A stretch of DNA of 34,496 nt, taken from Desulfobacula sp. (lineage in GTDB: Bacteria; Desulfobacterota; Desulfobacteria; Desulfobacterales; Desulfobacteraceae). Below, one piece after another: positions 15,975 to 23,751 of this stretch. The stretch spans positions 1 to 34,496 of the forward strand of contig JAIFMF010000199.1 in NCBI GenBank assembly GCA_020048635.1, written 5' to 3'. The position numbers and the translations under genes were made by a program. Position 1 is the first letter of the stretch. Every line of letters starts with the position of its first letter. The notes below the pieces were generated by a model that saw nothing but the letters and a program-made list of their open reading frames with translations, did no database searches and was not told the DNA's origin.

Positions 15975-18578
15975 ATGGAGGAACGGTATCATCCTGAATC
16001 AGTAGAACCCAAATGGCAGGCATACTGGAAAGAGAACCAATTATTCAAAGTCACGGAAGACCCGTCAAAAGAAAAATACTATCTTCTAGAGATGTTCCCA
16101 TATCCATCAGGAAAAATCCATATCGGCCATGTGCGTAATTATACCATAGGAGATGTAGTGGTCCGCTATAAAAGGATGAAAGGGTTTAATGTTCTACATC
16201 CCATGGGATGGGATGCTTTTGGCATGCCTGCTGAAAATGCAGCCATTGATAATAATACCCACCCGGCTACCTGGACCTATAATAATATCAGCGCCATGAG
16301 GGCACAGCTTAAAAAAATGGGCTTCTCATATGATTGGGATCGGGAAATAGCAACCTGTACTCCGGAATATTATCGATGGGAGCAGTTGCTTTTCTTGAAG
16401 ATGTTGGAAAAAGGCATGGCATATCGAAAAGAATCCTATGTTAACTGGTGCGAAAAATGCCAGACGGTGCTTGCCAATGAACAGGTAGAAAATGATAAAT
16501 GCTGGCGATGTTCCCAACCGGTTCAGCAAAAAAAAATGTGGCAGTGGTTTTTCAGAATTACGGATTATGCGGAAGACCTTCTGATTCATTGTGATCAGCT
16601 TCCGGGATGGCCGGAAAAAGTAACGGTCATGCAGAGAAACTGGATCGGGAAAAGCGTAGGGTCTGAAATCAAATTTAAAGTGGATGGATGTGATCTGGAT
16701 ATCGAAGTCTTTACCACACGGCCGGATACGGTTTTTGGAGCTACTTTCATGTGCCTTGCCCCTGAACATCCACTCGTAGAAACCCTTTCCAGAGGGACCC
16801 GGATGGAAGAGGATGTGGCCGACTTTATCAGGAAAATATCAAGGCAGGAAAGATCTGCTGAAGGCCTTGAAAAATATGAAAAAGAAGGCGTTTTTACCGG
16901 GGCGTTCTGCATTAATCCCGCAACCAAAGGAAAAATCCCGGTATATACGGCCAATTTTGTGTTGATGGGATATGGAACCGGTGCCATCATGTCAGTTCCG
17001 GCAGGAGACCAGCGGGATTTTGATTTTGCAAGAAAATACGGGCTTGAAATTCGGATAGTAGTTCAACCGTCGGGGGATGATCTTGACGGGGCAAGCATGT
17101 CAGAGGCGTTTACGGGCGATGGAGTGCTGGTCAACTCCGGTGAATTCACTGGGATGGACAATAAAACCGCTATGGAAGCGCTAACCATATGGTTAGAAAA
17201 AGAAGGCCGGGGAAAGAAAACCATTTCCTATCGGCTAAGAGATTGGGGAATATCCAGGCAACGCTACTGGGGAGCGCCGATCCCTGTTATCCATTGTCTT
17301 GACTGCGGTGTCGTTCCGGTTCCTGAAAATGATCTTCCCATAAGACTTCCTGAAGAGGCAAACCTCCTTGAAAAAGGCGGGTCGCCTTTGCGGACACTTG
17401 ACTATTTTGCAGTCACCACCTGTCCAAGATGCGGCAGAAAAGATGCAAAAAGAGATACCGATACCATGGATACCTTTGTTGAGTCGTCATGGTATTATTT
17501 AAGATATTGTTCCCCAAAATATGATAAAGGCATGTTTGATCCTGAAGCTGTAAAATACTGGGCGCCTGTGGATCAGTATATCGGAGGAGTTGAACATGCA
17601 GTCCTTCACCTTCTTTACTCCCGGTATTTCATGAGAGTATTGAACACCCTTGGGATGATTGATTTCAAAGAACCCTTTACACGGCTTCTTACTCAGGGAA
17701 TGGTATGTAAGGAAACCATGATGTGTCCGGATCATGGCTATCTTTTTCCTGAAGAAGCAGCAAAGAATGCAGACGGCAATGTCATCTGCACAAAATGCAG
17801 CAAAAATGTTGAAATCGGTCGGGTAATCAAGATGTCCAAATCCAAGAAAAATGTTGTGGATCCCAATGAGCTGCTAGAAAAATATGGCGCTGATGTCACC
17901 CGATTATTTTCATTGTTTGCCGCACCGCCTGAAAGAGATCTTGAATGGAGTGAAGACGGGGTTGAAGGAAGTAACAGATTTGTCAACAGGGTGTGGCGGC
18001 TGGCCATGGACTCAATGGAAAAGATAAAAGGTGTTGAATCCTTTTCAGGTCCTGCCTCAGACATAGTGTCGGATCCGGCAAAAAAGCTTTATATCAAGGC
18101 AAATCAGACCATTAAAAAGGTTACTCAAGACATTGATAAAAGTTTTCATTTTAATACTGCTATTTCTGCTGTCATGGAGCTTGTAAACGATATATATGCT
18201 ATTAACCTTGAGTCAGCCGATACAGAGCTGAAAAGGATTCTTTTGTTCAGCCTTGAAAATATTCTTTTACTTTTATCTCCAATTGTTCCGCATTTTTGTG
18301 AAGAAATATTTGAAAAGCTCGGCAATAAAGGTTCCATCCTGTTGCAGCCTTGGCCGGAATACCGGGGGGATTCTCTAGAATCAGGTGAAATGACTGTTGT
18401 GGTCCAGATTAATGGAAAACTCAGGTCAACATTTATATTAAGAGCAGACAGTGATGAGTCGGTCATTAAAGAAGCTGCTCTTTCTGATGAGAAAATAAAT
18501 AAATACATTGGGGATAAAAAGCCTAAAAAGGTGATTGTCATTACAAAAAAGCAAACCCTTGTGAACATAGTGGTCTAA
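15975..18578 (+). CDS. leuS: Leucyl-tRNA synthetase
   Basis: Class Ia aminoacyl-tRNA synthetase that charges tRNA-Leu. The HIGH-type motif is in PYPSGKIHIGHVRN near residue 45. The CP1 editing domain follows, with the threonine-rich TTRPDTVFGATF near 240-255. Two zinc-type CxxC sets are visible, CEKCQ...CWRC near 160-177 and CLDCG...CPRCG near 430-480. KMSKSKKNVVDP carries the KMSKS loop near 625. The C-terminal anticodon-binding and tail regions complete 867 residues, close to E. coli (860). CAAGGAG precedes ATG 15975. lptE follows after one base, giving a leuS-lptE pair as in enterobacteria. Confidence 0.98.
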   Translation: MEERYHPESVEPKWQAYWKENQLFKVTEDPSKEKYYLLEMFPYPSGKIHIGHVRNYTIGDVVVRYKRMKGFNVLHPMGWDAFGMPAENAAIDNNTHPATWTYNNISAMRAQLKKMGFSYDWDREIATCTPEYYRWEQLLFLKMLEKGMAYRKESYVNWCEKCQTVLANEQVENDKCWRCSQPVQQKKMWQWFFRITDYAEDLLIHCDQLPGWPEKVTVMQRNWIGKSVGSEIKFKVDGCDLDIEVFTTRPDTVFGATFMCLAPEHPLVETLSRGTRMEEDVADFIRKISRQERSAEGLEKYEKEGVFTGAFCINPATKGKIPVYTANFVLMGYGTGAIMSVPAGDQRDFDFARKYGLEIRIVVQPSGDDLDGASMSEAFTGDGVLVNSGEFTGMDNKTAMEALTIWLEKEGRGKKTISYRLRDWGISRQRYWGAPIPVIHCLDCGVVPVPENDLPIRLPEEANLLEKGGSPLRTLDYFAVTTCPRCGRKDAKRDTDTMDTFVESSWYYLRYCSPKYDKGMFDPEAVKYWAPVDQYIGGVEHAVLHLLYSRYFMRVLNTLGMIDFKEPFTRLLTQGMVCKETMMCPDHGYLFPEEAAKNADGNVICTKCSKNVEIGRVIKMSKSKKNVVDPNELLEKYGADVTRLFSLFAAPPERDLEWSEDGVEGSNRFVNRVWRLAMDSMEKIKGVESFSGPASDIVSDPAKKLYIKANQTIKKVTQDIDKSFHFNTAISAVMELVNDIYAINLESADTELKRILLFSLENILLLLSPIVPHFCEEIFEKLGNKGSILLQPWPEYRGDSLESGEMTVVVQINGKLRSTFILRADSDESVIKEAALSDEKINKYIGDKKPKKVIVITKKQTLVNIVV

Positions 18579-18579
18579 T

Positions 18580-19089
18580 ATGAGATACATGAAAAATTTT
18601 ATAATTATCTGTCTTTTTTCCTTTATTGTAGCTTGCGGGTATCAGTTTGAGGGCGGTGGATACATCAATAAAGATGTAACGCGTGTGGCTGTAAAAGTTC
18701 TTGGGAATAAAAGCGCTGAAACAGGGGCTGATGTTATATTTACAAACGCCCTTATCAGGGAGATCCTGCAAAAAACGGATACGAAAGTCGTGGATGAGGC
18801 CACCGCCACAGCAGTAATTGAAGGGACCATCAAAGCAATTACGTTTTCTTCCCTGTCACGGGCAACTGTAGAATCTGTAACTGAAAGAAGAGTCTCCGCC
18901 GTCATGGATTTTAAGATGGTGAGCAAAGACGGAGAAGTGATCTGGTCTGCCATGGATTTACGCTCAAATGAAAGCTATAACGCATCCCAGGATAGAGCTG
19001 CAGATGAAAGCAACAAAGGAACGGCTTTGGAAAAAATTGCTGTAAGAAGTGCTGAAAGAGTGGTCAGTAGAATGCTAAGTAATTTTTAA
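18580..19089 (+). CDS. lptE: LptE-like outer-membrane LPS-assembly lipoprotein
   Basis: Outer-membrane lipoprotein that plugs LptD and helps insert lipopolysaccharide. The N-terminus is a type II signal peptide ending in FIVAC, with the lipidated Cys at residue 19 followed by GYQF, the usual start of mature LptE. Further conserved features include a TRVAVK-like strand and the late SERVVSRML helix. Its 169 residues fit the family. The gene begins one base after leuS, and leuS-lptE adjacency is the standard order in proteobacteria, which supports the call. ATG 18589 (MKNF) is an alternative start. Presence of LptE indicates an LPS-bearing envelope. Confidence 0.88.
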   Translation: MRYMKNFIIICLFSFIVACGYQFEGGGYINKDVTRVAVKVLGNKSAETGADVIFTNALIREILQKTDTKVVDEATATAVIEGTIKAITFSSLSRATVESVTERRVSAVMDFKMVSKDGEVIWSAMDLRSNESYNASQDRAADESNKGTALEKIAVRSAERVVSRMLSNF

Positions 19090-19094
19090 TAGCA

Positions 19095-19144
19095 TCTGAA
19101 GACAGAATTTACGATCAATGATTCGTGCAAATCCTGTCTTCAGA
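19095..19144. terminator. Bidirectional hairpin between convergent lptE and rpsT
   Basis: An 11-base perfect stem, TCTGAAGACAG (19095-19105) with CTGTCTTCAGA (19134-19144). ACGA/TCGT and ATTT/AAAT pairs extend it inward to a loop. Neither strand has a clean T-run right after it, so it is a probable but not classic terminator for both convergent units. Confidence 0.55.
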
Positions 19145-19177
19145 ATTAATAATCTGAAAAATAAAAATCGTGAATAC

Positions 19178-19432
19178 TTATACGTTCATAAATTTGAACA
19201 GTCTGGAAATCTTTCTGGAAGCAGTCTTTTTATGAATAATGCCTTTTTTAGCGGCTTTGTGAAGTGCAGATTGGTTTTTTCTCAGGATTTCATTCTTATC
19301 TTCACTTCCAGTTTCTTTTGCAGCTCGAAGCTTTTTTTCCAGGGTTTTGAGGGTGGTTTTGGCGGACCTGTTTCTAAGCCGTCTTCCCTGACTCTGTTTA
19401 GCACGTTTTATTGCAGATTTATGGTTTGCCAA
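19178..19432 (-). CDS. rpsT: Ribosomal protein bS20
   Basis: Small-subunit protein that binds 16S rRNA helices h9 and h44. The start MANHKSAIKRAKQSQ is diagnostic, and the 84 residues are rich in Lys and Arg and almost entirely helical, as expected (E. coli 86). The core SAKTTLKTLEKK and C-terminal KKGIIHKKTASRKISRL segments are conserved. It is monocistronic, convergent with lptE and divergent from murJ, with a 99-base promoter spacer shared with murJ. Confidence 0.97.
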   Translation of the reverse strand: MANHKSAIKRAKQSQGRRLRNRSAKTTLKTLEKKLRAAKETGSEDKNEILRKNQSALHKAAKKGIIHKKTASRKISRLFKFMNV

Positions 19433-19531
19433 CTTAATATAGCTCCTTTATTAGTGTGATAAATTTAATATTCAGTCATATTTCAAATCAGGAAAGATAT
19501 AGAGTTTGTTAAATTTTGTCAAGGAAAAGTT

Positions 19532-21088
19532 GTGGGCAGGATACTGAAAAAGACGGCTTTAATCAGTACATTGACTTTTGGGAGCCGCATTTTCGGAGTT
19601 GTAAGGGATTCCCTTATTGCCATTTGTTTTGGGGCATCATCTCAAAGTGATGCCTTTTTCATTGCATTTCGTCCTTTTGATCTTGCACGAAAACTTTTTT
19701 CTGAAGGAATCTTAAACATATCCTTTATCCCTGTTTTTTCAGAAACCCTTGAAAAAGAAGGACGATCACAGGCTGCGGCAATGGTCTTTTCATTTTTTTT
19801 CTTTTATTCAATAATCGGCATTTTAATTGTTATTTTGGGGATTCTTTTTGCTCCTCTGGTAATTAAAATCATAGCTCCCGGATATATTGAAAATTCTTAT
19901 CAGTATGGACTGACGCTGATAATGATGAAAATAATGCTTCCTTATATTTTTTTTATTCTAATCACTGCGCTTTGTATGGGAGTGTTGAATTCTTTCGGGA
20001 ATTTCGGTGTTCCTGCCGTTGCCCCTCTTATTTTTAATCTTGTCGTAATCGTGTTTACTCTTTTTGTTTCAAGTCGATTTAATGTTTCGGTGAGAGGATT
20101 GGCCGTGGGCGTTACTGTAGGCGGAATGCTTCAGCTTGCCCTCCAGATTCCATCAATGATTCGTCTTGGCATGCTCAAGATTTCTTTTTCCCGTTTCTTC
20201 CACCCGGGCGTATTAAAAGTTGCAAAAATTATGATTCCTTCAATGATCGGGGCCGCTTCCTATCAGATCAATATTATGGTGGCGTCATTTTTTACCTCTA
20301 AACTCGATGAAGGCAGTGTGTCGTTTGTTTATTATGCTGATCGACTGGTTCAATTTCCTCTGGCCCTATTTGCGGTTTCCGTTGCAACGGTTTTATTACC
20401 GGAGATATCAAAAAAAGTTGTGCTGGGTCAACTTGATGAGGTCGGTGAACTGTTCTCAAGGGGCGTAAAACTTGTGTTCTTTATCACCATCCCCGCTATG
20501 GCAGGGCTTATGGCGCTCAATGAGCCTATAGTCAAAATTTTATTCGGGTATGGGGTTTTTGATGCTCCGGCTGTTCAAAAAACGGCTGATTGTCTTTTTT
20601 TCCTTGCCATGGGGTTATGGGCATTTACCGGGGTAAGATTGTTTGTAACCCTTTATTATTCTCTTGTGAATATATCTATTCCTTTTTATTCCGGGATTAT
20701 CACTATTTGTCTGAACCTGATTCTCTGCCCTGTCTTGATGAAACTATTCGGGTTGAAAGGGCTTATCTTTTCCGTATCTGCATCTGCCGTTGCTGGCTTT
20801 GTCTTTTTGTTTATCAATATTCCAGGGACAATGAACATTCGGAGAACCGAGATCATTGTTTCTGCTTGCAGATCTTTTTTTGTATCTGCTATAATGTTTT
20901 TACTTGTTAAACAGACGGCGGATTTAGTTTTGCCTCTATTGTCCTCAAGACTTGGATTTGTGATAGGGGTTGCAGCTTGCATAAGCATTGGAATGATTTT
21001 TTACCTCGGAATCAACCTGGTAATATCAAACCCTGAATTGGAACTTATAAAAAAAGGAATAAAAATAAGACATCATGACCACGGTTGA
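19532..21088 (+). CDS. murJ: MurJ lipid II flippase (MviN family)
   Basis: Inner-membrane flippase that moves lipid II to the periplasmic face for peptidoglycan synthesis. About 14 hydrophobic helices fill 518 residues. Family motifs include GSRIFGVVRDSLIA in TM1, SDAFFIAFRPFDLARKLFSEG, NSFGNFGVPAVAP, and YYADRLVQFPLALFAVSVATVLLPEIS. AAGGAAAAG precedes GTG 19532, which I take as the start. Its 3' end overlaps the FtsB-like gene by 14 bases, linking wall-precursor export with division in one transcript. Length and motifs are normal. Confidence 0.95.
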   Translation: MGRILKKTALISTLTFGSRIFGVVRDSLIAICFGASSQSDAFFIAFRPFDLARKLFSEGILNISFIPVFSETLEKEGRSQAAAMVFSFFFFYSIIGILIVILGILFAPLVIKIIAPGYIENSYQYGLTLIMMKIMLPYIFFILITALCMGVLNSFGNFGVPAVAPLIFNLVVIVFTLFVSSRFNVSVRGLAVGVTVGGMLQLALQIPSMIRLGMLKISFSRFFHPGVLKVAKIMIPSMIGAASYQINIMVASFFTSKLDEGSVSFVYYADRLVQFPLALFAVSVATVLLPEISKKVVLGQLDEVGELFSRGVKLVFFITIPAMAGLMALNEPIVKILFGYGVFDAPAVQKTADCLFFLAMGLWAFTGVRLFVTLYYSLVNISIPFYSGIITICLNLILCPVLMKLFGLKGLIFSVSASAVAGFVFLFINIPGTMNIRRTEIIVSACRSFFVSAIMFLLVKQTADLVLPLLSSRLGFVIGVAACISIGMIFYLGINLVISNPELELIKKGIKIRHHDHG

Positions 21089-21377
21089 AAAGGCAGGACT
21101 TTATTCGGCTACAGTTTTTATTGCCGCCCTGTTATGCCTGATTGTATTTTCTGAAAATGGCATTTTGGATTTCAAGAGCATAAGACAGAAAGAACAGGGG
21201 GTTCTGAATCAGACCCGAGAGGTTGAAATGGAAAATCAGAAACTTGAAAATGAAGTCAATGCCTTGAAAACAGATATGGAATACATAAAACACCTGGCAA
21301 AACATGAACATGATATGATCGAAGAAGATGAGCTGATTTTTAAAGATAAACTGGATAATAAGGGGAATACACCATGA
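21075..21377 (+). CDS. FtsB/DivIC-like septum formation protein
   Basis: A 100-residue bitopic membrane protein: a short cytoplasmic N-terminus, one transmembrane helix at about 10-28, then a periplasmic coiled coil (about 35-75) with heptad-like Leu/Glu/Asn spacing (VEMENQKLENEVNALK). This layout and the ENQKLENEVNALK motif are typical of FtsB/DivIC, which bridges FtsL and FtsQ in the divisome. The gene starts inside the 3' end of murJ and ends four bases into the next gene, so it is translationally coupled on both sides. The family is short and divergent, so other small coiled-coil membrane proteins are possible. Confidence 0.7.
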   Translation: MTTVEKAGLYSATVFIAALLCLIVFSENGILDFKSIRQKEQGVLNQTREVEMENQKLENEVNALKTDMEYIKHLAKHEHDMIEEDELIFKDKLDNKGNTP

Positions 21378-21649
21378 ATCTGGATATCTGGACACTTGAA
21401 CTTGCAAGATTGTATGAGCGTCAGGGGTATAATAAAGATGCCCTTGAGATTTATTTGCATCTTGAAGACCATGAAAATGGAAGTGAGATTCAGGCAGGGA
21501 TAAAACGCATGCATAAAAAAATGGAGGATGCCGGGCACCAAACCCATCCTGAAGAAAAAATATCCTTTCTTTTTGAAAAATGGCTGATGCTCATGGTATT
21601 AAGGCATCGGCTGGACAATTTCATTAAAATCAAAAAGAGACTCTCCTGA
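21374..21649 (+). CDS. Small TPR-like hypothetical protein
   Basis: A 91-residue soluble protein I do not recognise by name. Its first 35 residues, LELARLYERQGYNKDALEIYLHL, read like a single tetratricopeptide repeat with the expected Leu/Ala/Tyr/Ala/Tyr spacing. The rest is charged helix ending in a basic segment (RHRLDNFIKIKKRLS). No signal peptide or membrane helix is present. Overlaps of 4 bases with the FtsB-like gene and 1 base with the next frame place it in the murJ transcript. A scaffold or partner role near the divisome is only inference from context. Confidence 0.65.
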   Translation: MNLDIWTLELARLYERQGYNKDALEIYLHLEDHENGSEIQAGIKRMHKKMEDAGHQTHPEEKISFLFEKWLMLMVLRHRLDNFIKIKKRLS

Positions 21650-22048
21650 TGACAATGAAAAAAGATATCAAAGGTGCGGTTTTTCTTTTTTTTGTAGCGG
21701 TGGTTACGGCTTTTATTTTGAACCATGTTTCTCCCTTTGGTATTGCCGTATACGGGCAATGGCAAAAATCCGATGGAGTTGTAAATGCAGTGTCAAAGGC
21801 CAAGGATATGAATGCATCCATTGAAATTAATAATCCTGAAATGTAAAGAGATTGTCCGGACAAAGCAAAGAATTATTCTGGATGTCTGTCTTTTTGATTT
21901 TTATGAACTGGGCCGCCTGCCTGGAGCATTGTCCTTTCCTTTGGCAGACTTTGAAACAGGGATCAACAGATTGATGGAAATCGCCAATCAAAATTCCTTT
22001 CAGGGAATGCGGCAAAATAATTATCTACAGTCCGATTTTTATCTCTGA
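21649..22048 (+). pseudogene. Membrane-anchored rhodanese-like protein, frameshifted and truncated
   Basis: Two overlapping frames together resemble the first half of a rhodanese. Frame one (21649-21846) gives a membrane anchor at about residues 8-25 (KGAVFLFFVAVVTAFIL) and the start of the soluble part, stopping at TAA 21844. The adjacent frame continues from about 21844 with KEIVRTKQRIILDV and LPGALSFPLADFE, which are rhodanese strand and loop motifs. The expected catalytic Cys loop is absent. Recognisable homology ends near 22000, where the opposite strand becomes transposase-like. I infer one frameshift plus loss of the 3' half by an IS insertion and deletion. It is the last member of the murJ gene run. 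A truncated anchor peptide may still be made. Confidence 0.65.
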
Positions 22049-22211
22049 ACCGGATAACCTGAAGGTCGCACGTAAGTTGATTAGCACGGACCTGACTTAT
22101 GACCTGGACACCTTTCAAAATACCTGGTGCATGGTCCACAAACTCCCGAGTACCATAAATAGCATCGGCCATATGAAATGAAAACCCCACTGGAATAGTC
22201 ACCTTCTGCAT
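22002..22211 (-). mobile_element. Degenerate DDE-type transposase remnant
   Basis: About 70 residues on the minus strand read like pieces of one transposase: KVTIPVGFSF, then ADAIYGTREFVD, GVQVISQVRANQ and TVDNYFAAFP. In intact relatives as I remember them, roughly 60 residues separate the first two motifs, so an internal deletion seems likely. There is no complete gene and no terminal inverted repeats that I can recognise. The left end meets the broken rhodanese gene and the right end lies near the 12-base tandem repeat at 22238-22261. The family (IS4/IS701-like) is from memory and uncertain. Confidence 0.55.
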
Positions 22212-22237
22212 AGAATATTAACTGGAATTTGCTTTGG

Positions 22238-22261
22238 GGTTGGAAATATGGTTGGAAATAA
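22238..22261. repeat. 12-base tandem direct repeat
   Basis: GGTTGGAAATAT (22238-22249) is followed directly by GGTTGGAAATAA (22250-22261), matching at 11 of 12 positions. It lies between the transposase remnant and the tRNA terminator and may be scar DNA. Confidence 0.7.
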
Positions 22262-22274
22262 AAATTTTACCCAA

Positions 22275-22306
22275 TAAAAAAAGGTCTTAAGAAACTCTCA
22301 AGACCC
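22275..22306 (-). terminator. Rho-independent terminator of the pgsA-tRNA operon
   Basis: GGTCTT (22283-22288) pairs with AAGACC (22300-22305), with AG/CT pairs inside the loop. On the minus strand the stem is followed directly by a run of seven T (22276-22282). It sits 12 bases after the tRNA-Cys CCA end and terminates the long minus-strand unit. Confidence 0.85.
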
Positions 22307-22317
22307 TTGATTTACTG

Positions 22318-22392
22318 TGGAGGCGGCTTCCAGATTTGAACTGGAGAATAACGGCTTTGCAGGCCGTCGCCTTACCACTTGGCCAAGCCGCC
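22318..22392 (-). tRNA. tRNA-Cys (anticodon GCA)
   Basis: The minus strand folds as a complete cloverleaf: acceptor GGCGGCT/AGCCGCC, D-arm GCCAAGTGGTAAGGC, anticodon arm ACGGCCTGCAAAGCCGT with GCA, and T-arm TCCAGTTCAAATCTGGA. The discriminator is U, as expected for cysteine, and CCA is encoded (22318-22320). It lies 12 bases after tRNA-Gly. Confidence 0.96.
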
Positions 22393-22404
22393 ATAGTGTG
22401 CGTG

Positions 22405-22479
22405 TGGAGCGGGAAACGGGAGTCGAACCCGCGACTTCGACCTTGGCAAGGTCGCACTCTACCACTGAGTTATTCCCGC
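22405..22479 (-). tRNA. tRNA-Gly (anticodon GCC)
   Basis: Complete cloverleaf on the minus strand: acceptor GCGGGAA/TTCCCGC, D-arm with AGTGGTAGA, anticodon arm CGACCTTGCCAAGGTCG with GCC, and T-arm GCGGGTTCGACTCCCGT. Discriminator U and encoded CCA (22405-22407). It lies 54 bases after the pgsA stop, in the same transcript, as glyW does in E. coli. Confidence 0.96.
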
Positions 22480-22533
22480 TCATCAGACAACGGTGATTTA
22501 TATACTTGGACACCTTTTTTGTCAATGGCAAAT

Positions 22534-23100
22534 TTAGAGGATTAAATATTTCCTGGCATTAATAAAATAGTCCACTCCTGACCAAACGGTGTAGATCAAA
22601 GCACCATAAAGAAAAAACTGCCCGATAAAATCAAAATTGATTCCAAGATAATTATAATGCATGGTTAATGGAATAATGGCTGCAATCTGAAAACCGGTTT
22701 TATATTTTCCAAGCCATGAGGCTGCAACATCCTGCTTATTTTCAATCAATACACACCTTAGACTTGTGACGGCAAGTTCTCTTCCAATGATAACACAAGC
22801 GATCCATGCCTCGATGAAATGAAGATCCACGAGCATCACCAGGGTTGAAGCCACCAGGAGTTTATCTGCCAAAGGATCAAGAATTTTACCGAGTTTTGTC
22901 ATGAGCCCCCTGGTTCGTGCAAGATACCCGTCAAAATAGTCAGTTATGGATGCAATTGAAAAAATTAAAGCTGAAATAAAAGTTGTAACCCTTGTCTCAT
23001 ACATCAGCAGGATGACAATTACAGGAACAGAAATAATTCTGGACAAGGTCATAAAATTAGGGGTCAAAACCATTTTCTTTACTTTTTCCGAAAAAAGCAT
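22534..23100 (-). CDS. pgsA: PgsA, CDP-diacylglycerol-glycerol-3-phosphate 3-phosphatidyltransferase
   Basis: Inner-membrane enzyme that makes phosphatidylglycerophosphate from CDP-diacylglycerol, the first committed step to phosphatidylglycerol and cardiolipin. The CDP-alcohol phosphotransferase motif is complete in DYFDGYLARTRGLMTKLGKILDPLADK-like order (DG, AR, G, D, D all present, residues ~54-80). The N-terminal PNFMTLSRI is typical, and several transmembrane helices span 188 residues (E. coli 182). AAGGATAA precedes ATG 23100; Met10 is an alternative start. It begins 6 bases after the transaldolase and is followed by tRNA-Gly and tRNA-Cys. Confidence 0.95.
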   Translation of the reverse strand: MLFSEKVKKMVLTPNFMTLSRIISVPVIVILLMYETRVTTFISALIFSIASITDYFDGYLARTRGLMTKLGKILDPLADKLLVASTLVMLVDLHFIEAWIACVIIGRELAVTSLRCVLIENKQDVAASWLGKYKTGFQIAAIIPLTMHYNYLGINFDFIGQFFLYGALIYTVWSGVDYFINARKYLIL

Positions 23101-23106
23101 CTCAGA

Positions 23107-23751
23107 TTATCCTTTTTTTTTATTCCAGTCGGAAAGAAATGCCTCTATTCCCTTGTCGGTCATATGGTGGGAAGCAAGTTTCTTTAAAACAGAATAAGGA
23201 ATAGTGGCAATATCTGCGCCGATCAGGGCAGACTCCAGAACATGCAGGGGATTTCTGACGCTTGCAACAATAATTTCAGTATTAAAATCATAATTGGCAT
23301 ATATCTGGGCAATCTCTTCAACCAGATCCATCCCTACTTCGGCAAGGTCATCCAACCTTCCAACAAACGGGCTGACAAAAGTTGCACCGGCCTTGGCTGC
23401 CATGAGTGCTTGAAGGGCTGAAAAAATAAGGGTCACATTGGTTTTGATTCCTTCATCTGAAAGGGTTTTAACAGCTTTCAATCCCTCTACCGTCATGGGA
23501 ATTTTCACGGTTATGTTGTCTGCTATTTTCGCGAGCTCCCTTGCTTCTCTAATCATGCCTTCATATTCAAGACTGATAACCTCGGCACTCACCGGCCCTT
23601 TAACGATCTTACAGATGTCGGCAATAATCTGCTTAAATTCCCCTGTTTCCTTTGCAATCAAAGAAGGATTGGTGGTAACACCATCCACCATCCCCATATC
23701 ATTTGCATCTTTGATCTGATCAATATTAGCCGTATCAATAAAAAATTTCAT
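23107..23751 (-). CDS. Transaldolase / fructose-6-phosphate aldolase (TalC/FSA-type small form)
   Basis: Class I aldolase of the short transaldolase subfamily, 214 residues in one (βα)8 barrel. Conserved segments are MKFFIDTAN at the start, [12 protein letters not shown], the Schiff-base lysine in ITVKIPMT near residue 84, [19 protein letters not shown], and SPFVGRLDD. These match bacterial TalC/FSA proteins, which move dihydroxyacetone between sugar phosphates in the non-oxidative pentose phosphate route. Sequence alone does not separate transaldolase from FSA activity. The ATG follows the folK stop directly and pgsA comes 6 bases later. Confidence 0.93.
   Translation of the reverse strand: MKFFIDTANIDQIKDANDMGMVDGVTTNPSLIAKETGEFKQIIADICKIVKGPVSAEVISLEYEGMIREARELAKIADNITVKIPMTVEGLKAVKTLSDEGIKTNVTLIFSALQALMAAKAGATFVSPFVGRLDDLAEVGMDLVEEIAQIYANYDFNTEIIVASVRNPLHVLESALIGADIATIPYSVLKKLASHHMTDKGIEAFLSDWNKKKG

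Noticed and set aside
22298..22545. Open frames on both strands across the tRNA-Gly/tRNA-Cys region
   Set aside because: They translate tRNA sequence (the familiar ESNPR / GSTPVSRS-type peptides) and are artefacts of structural RNA, not genes.
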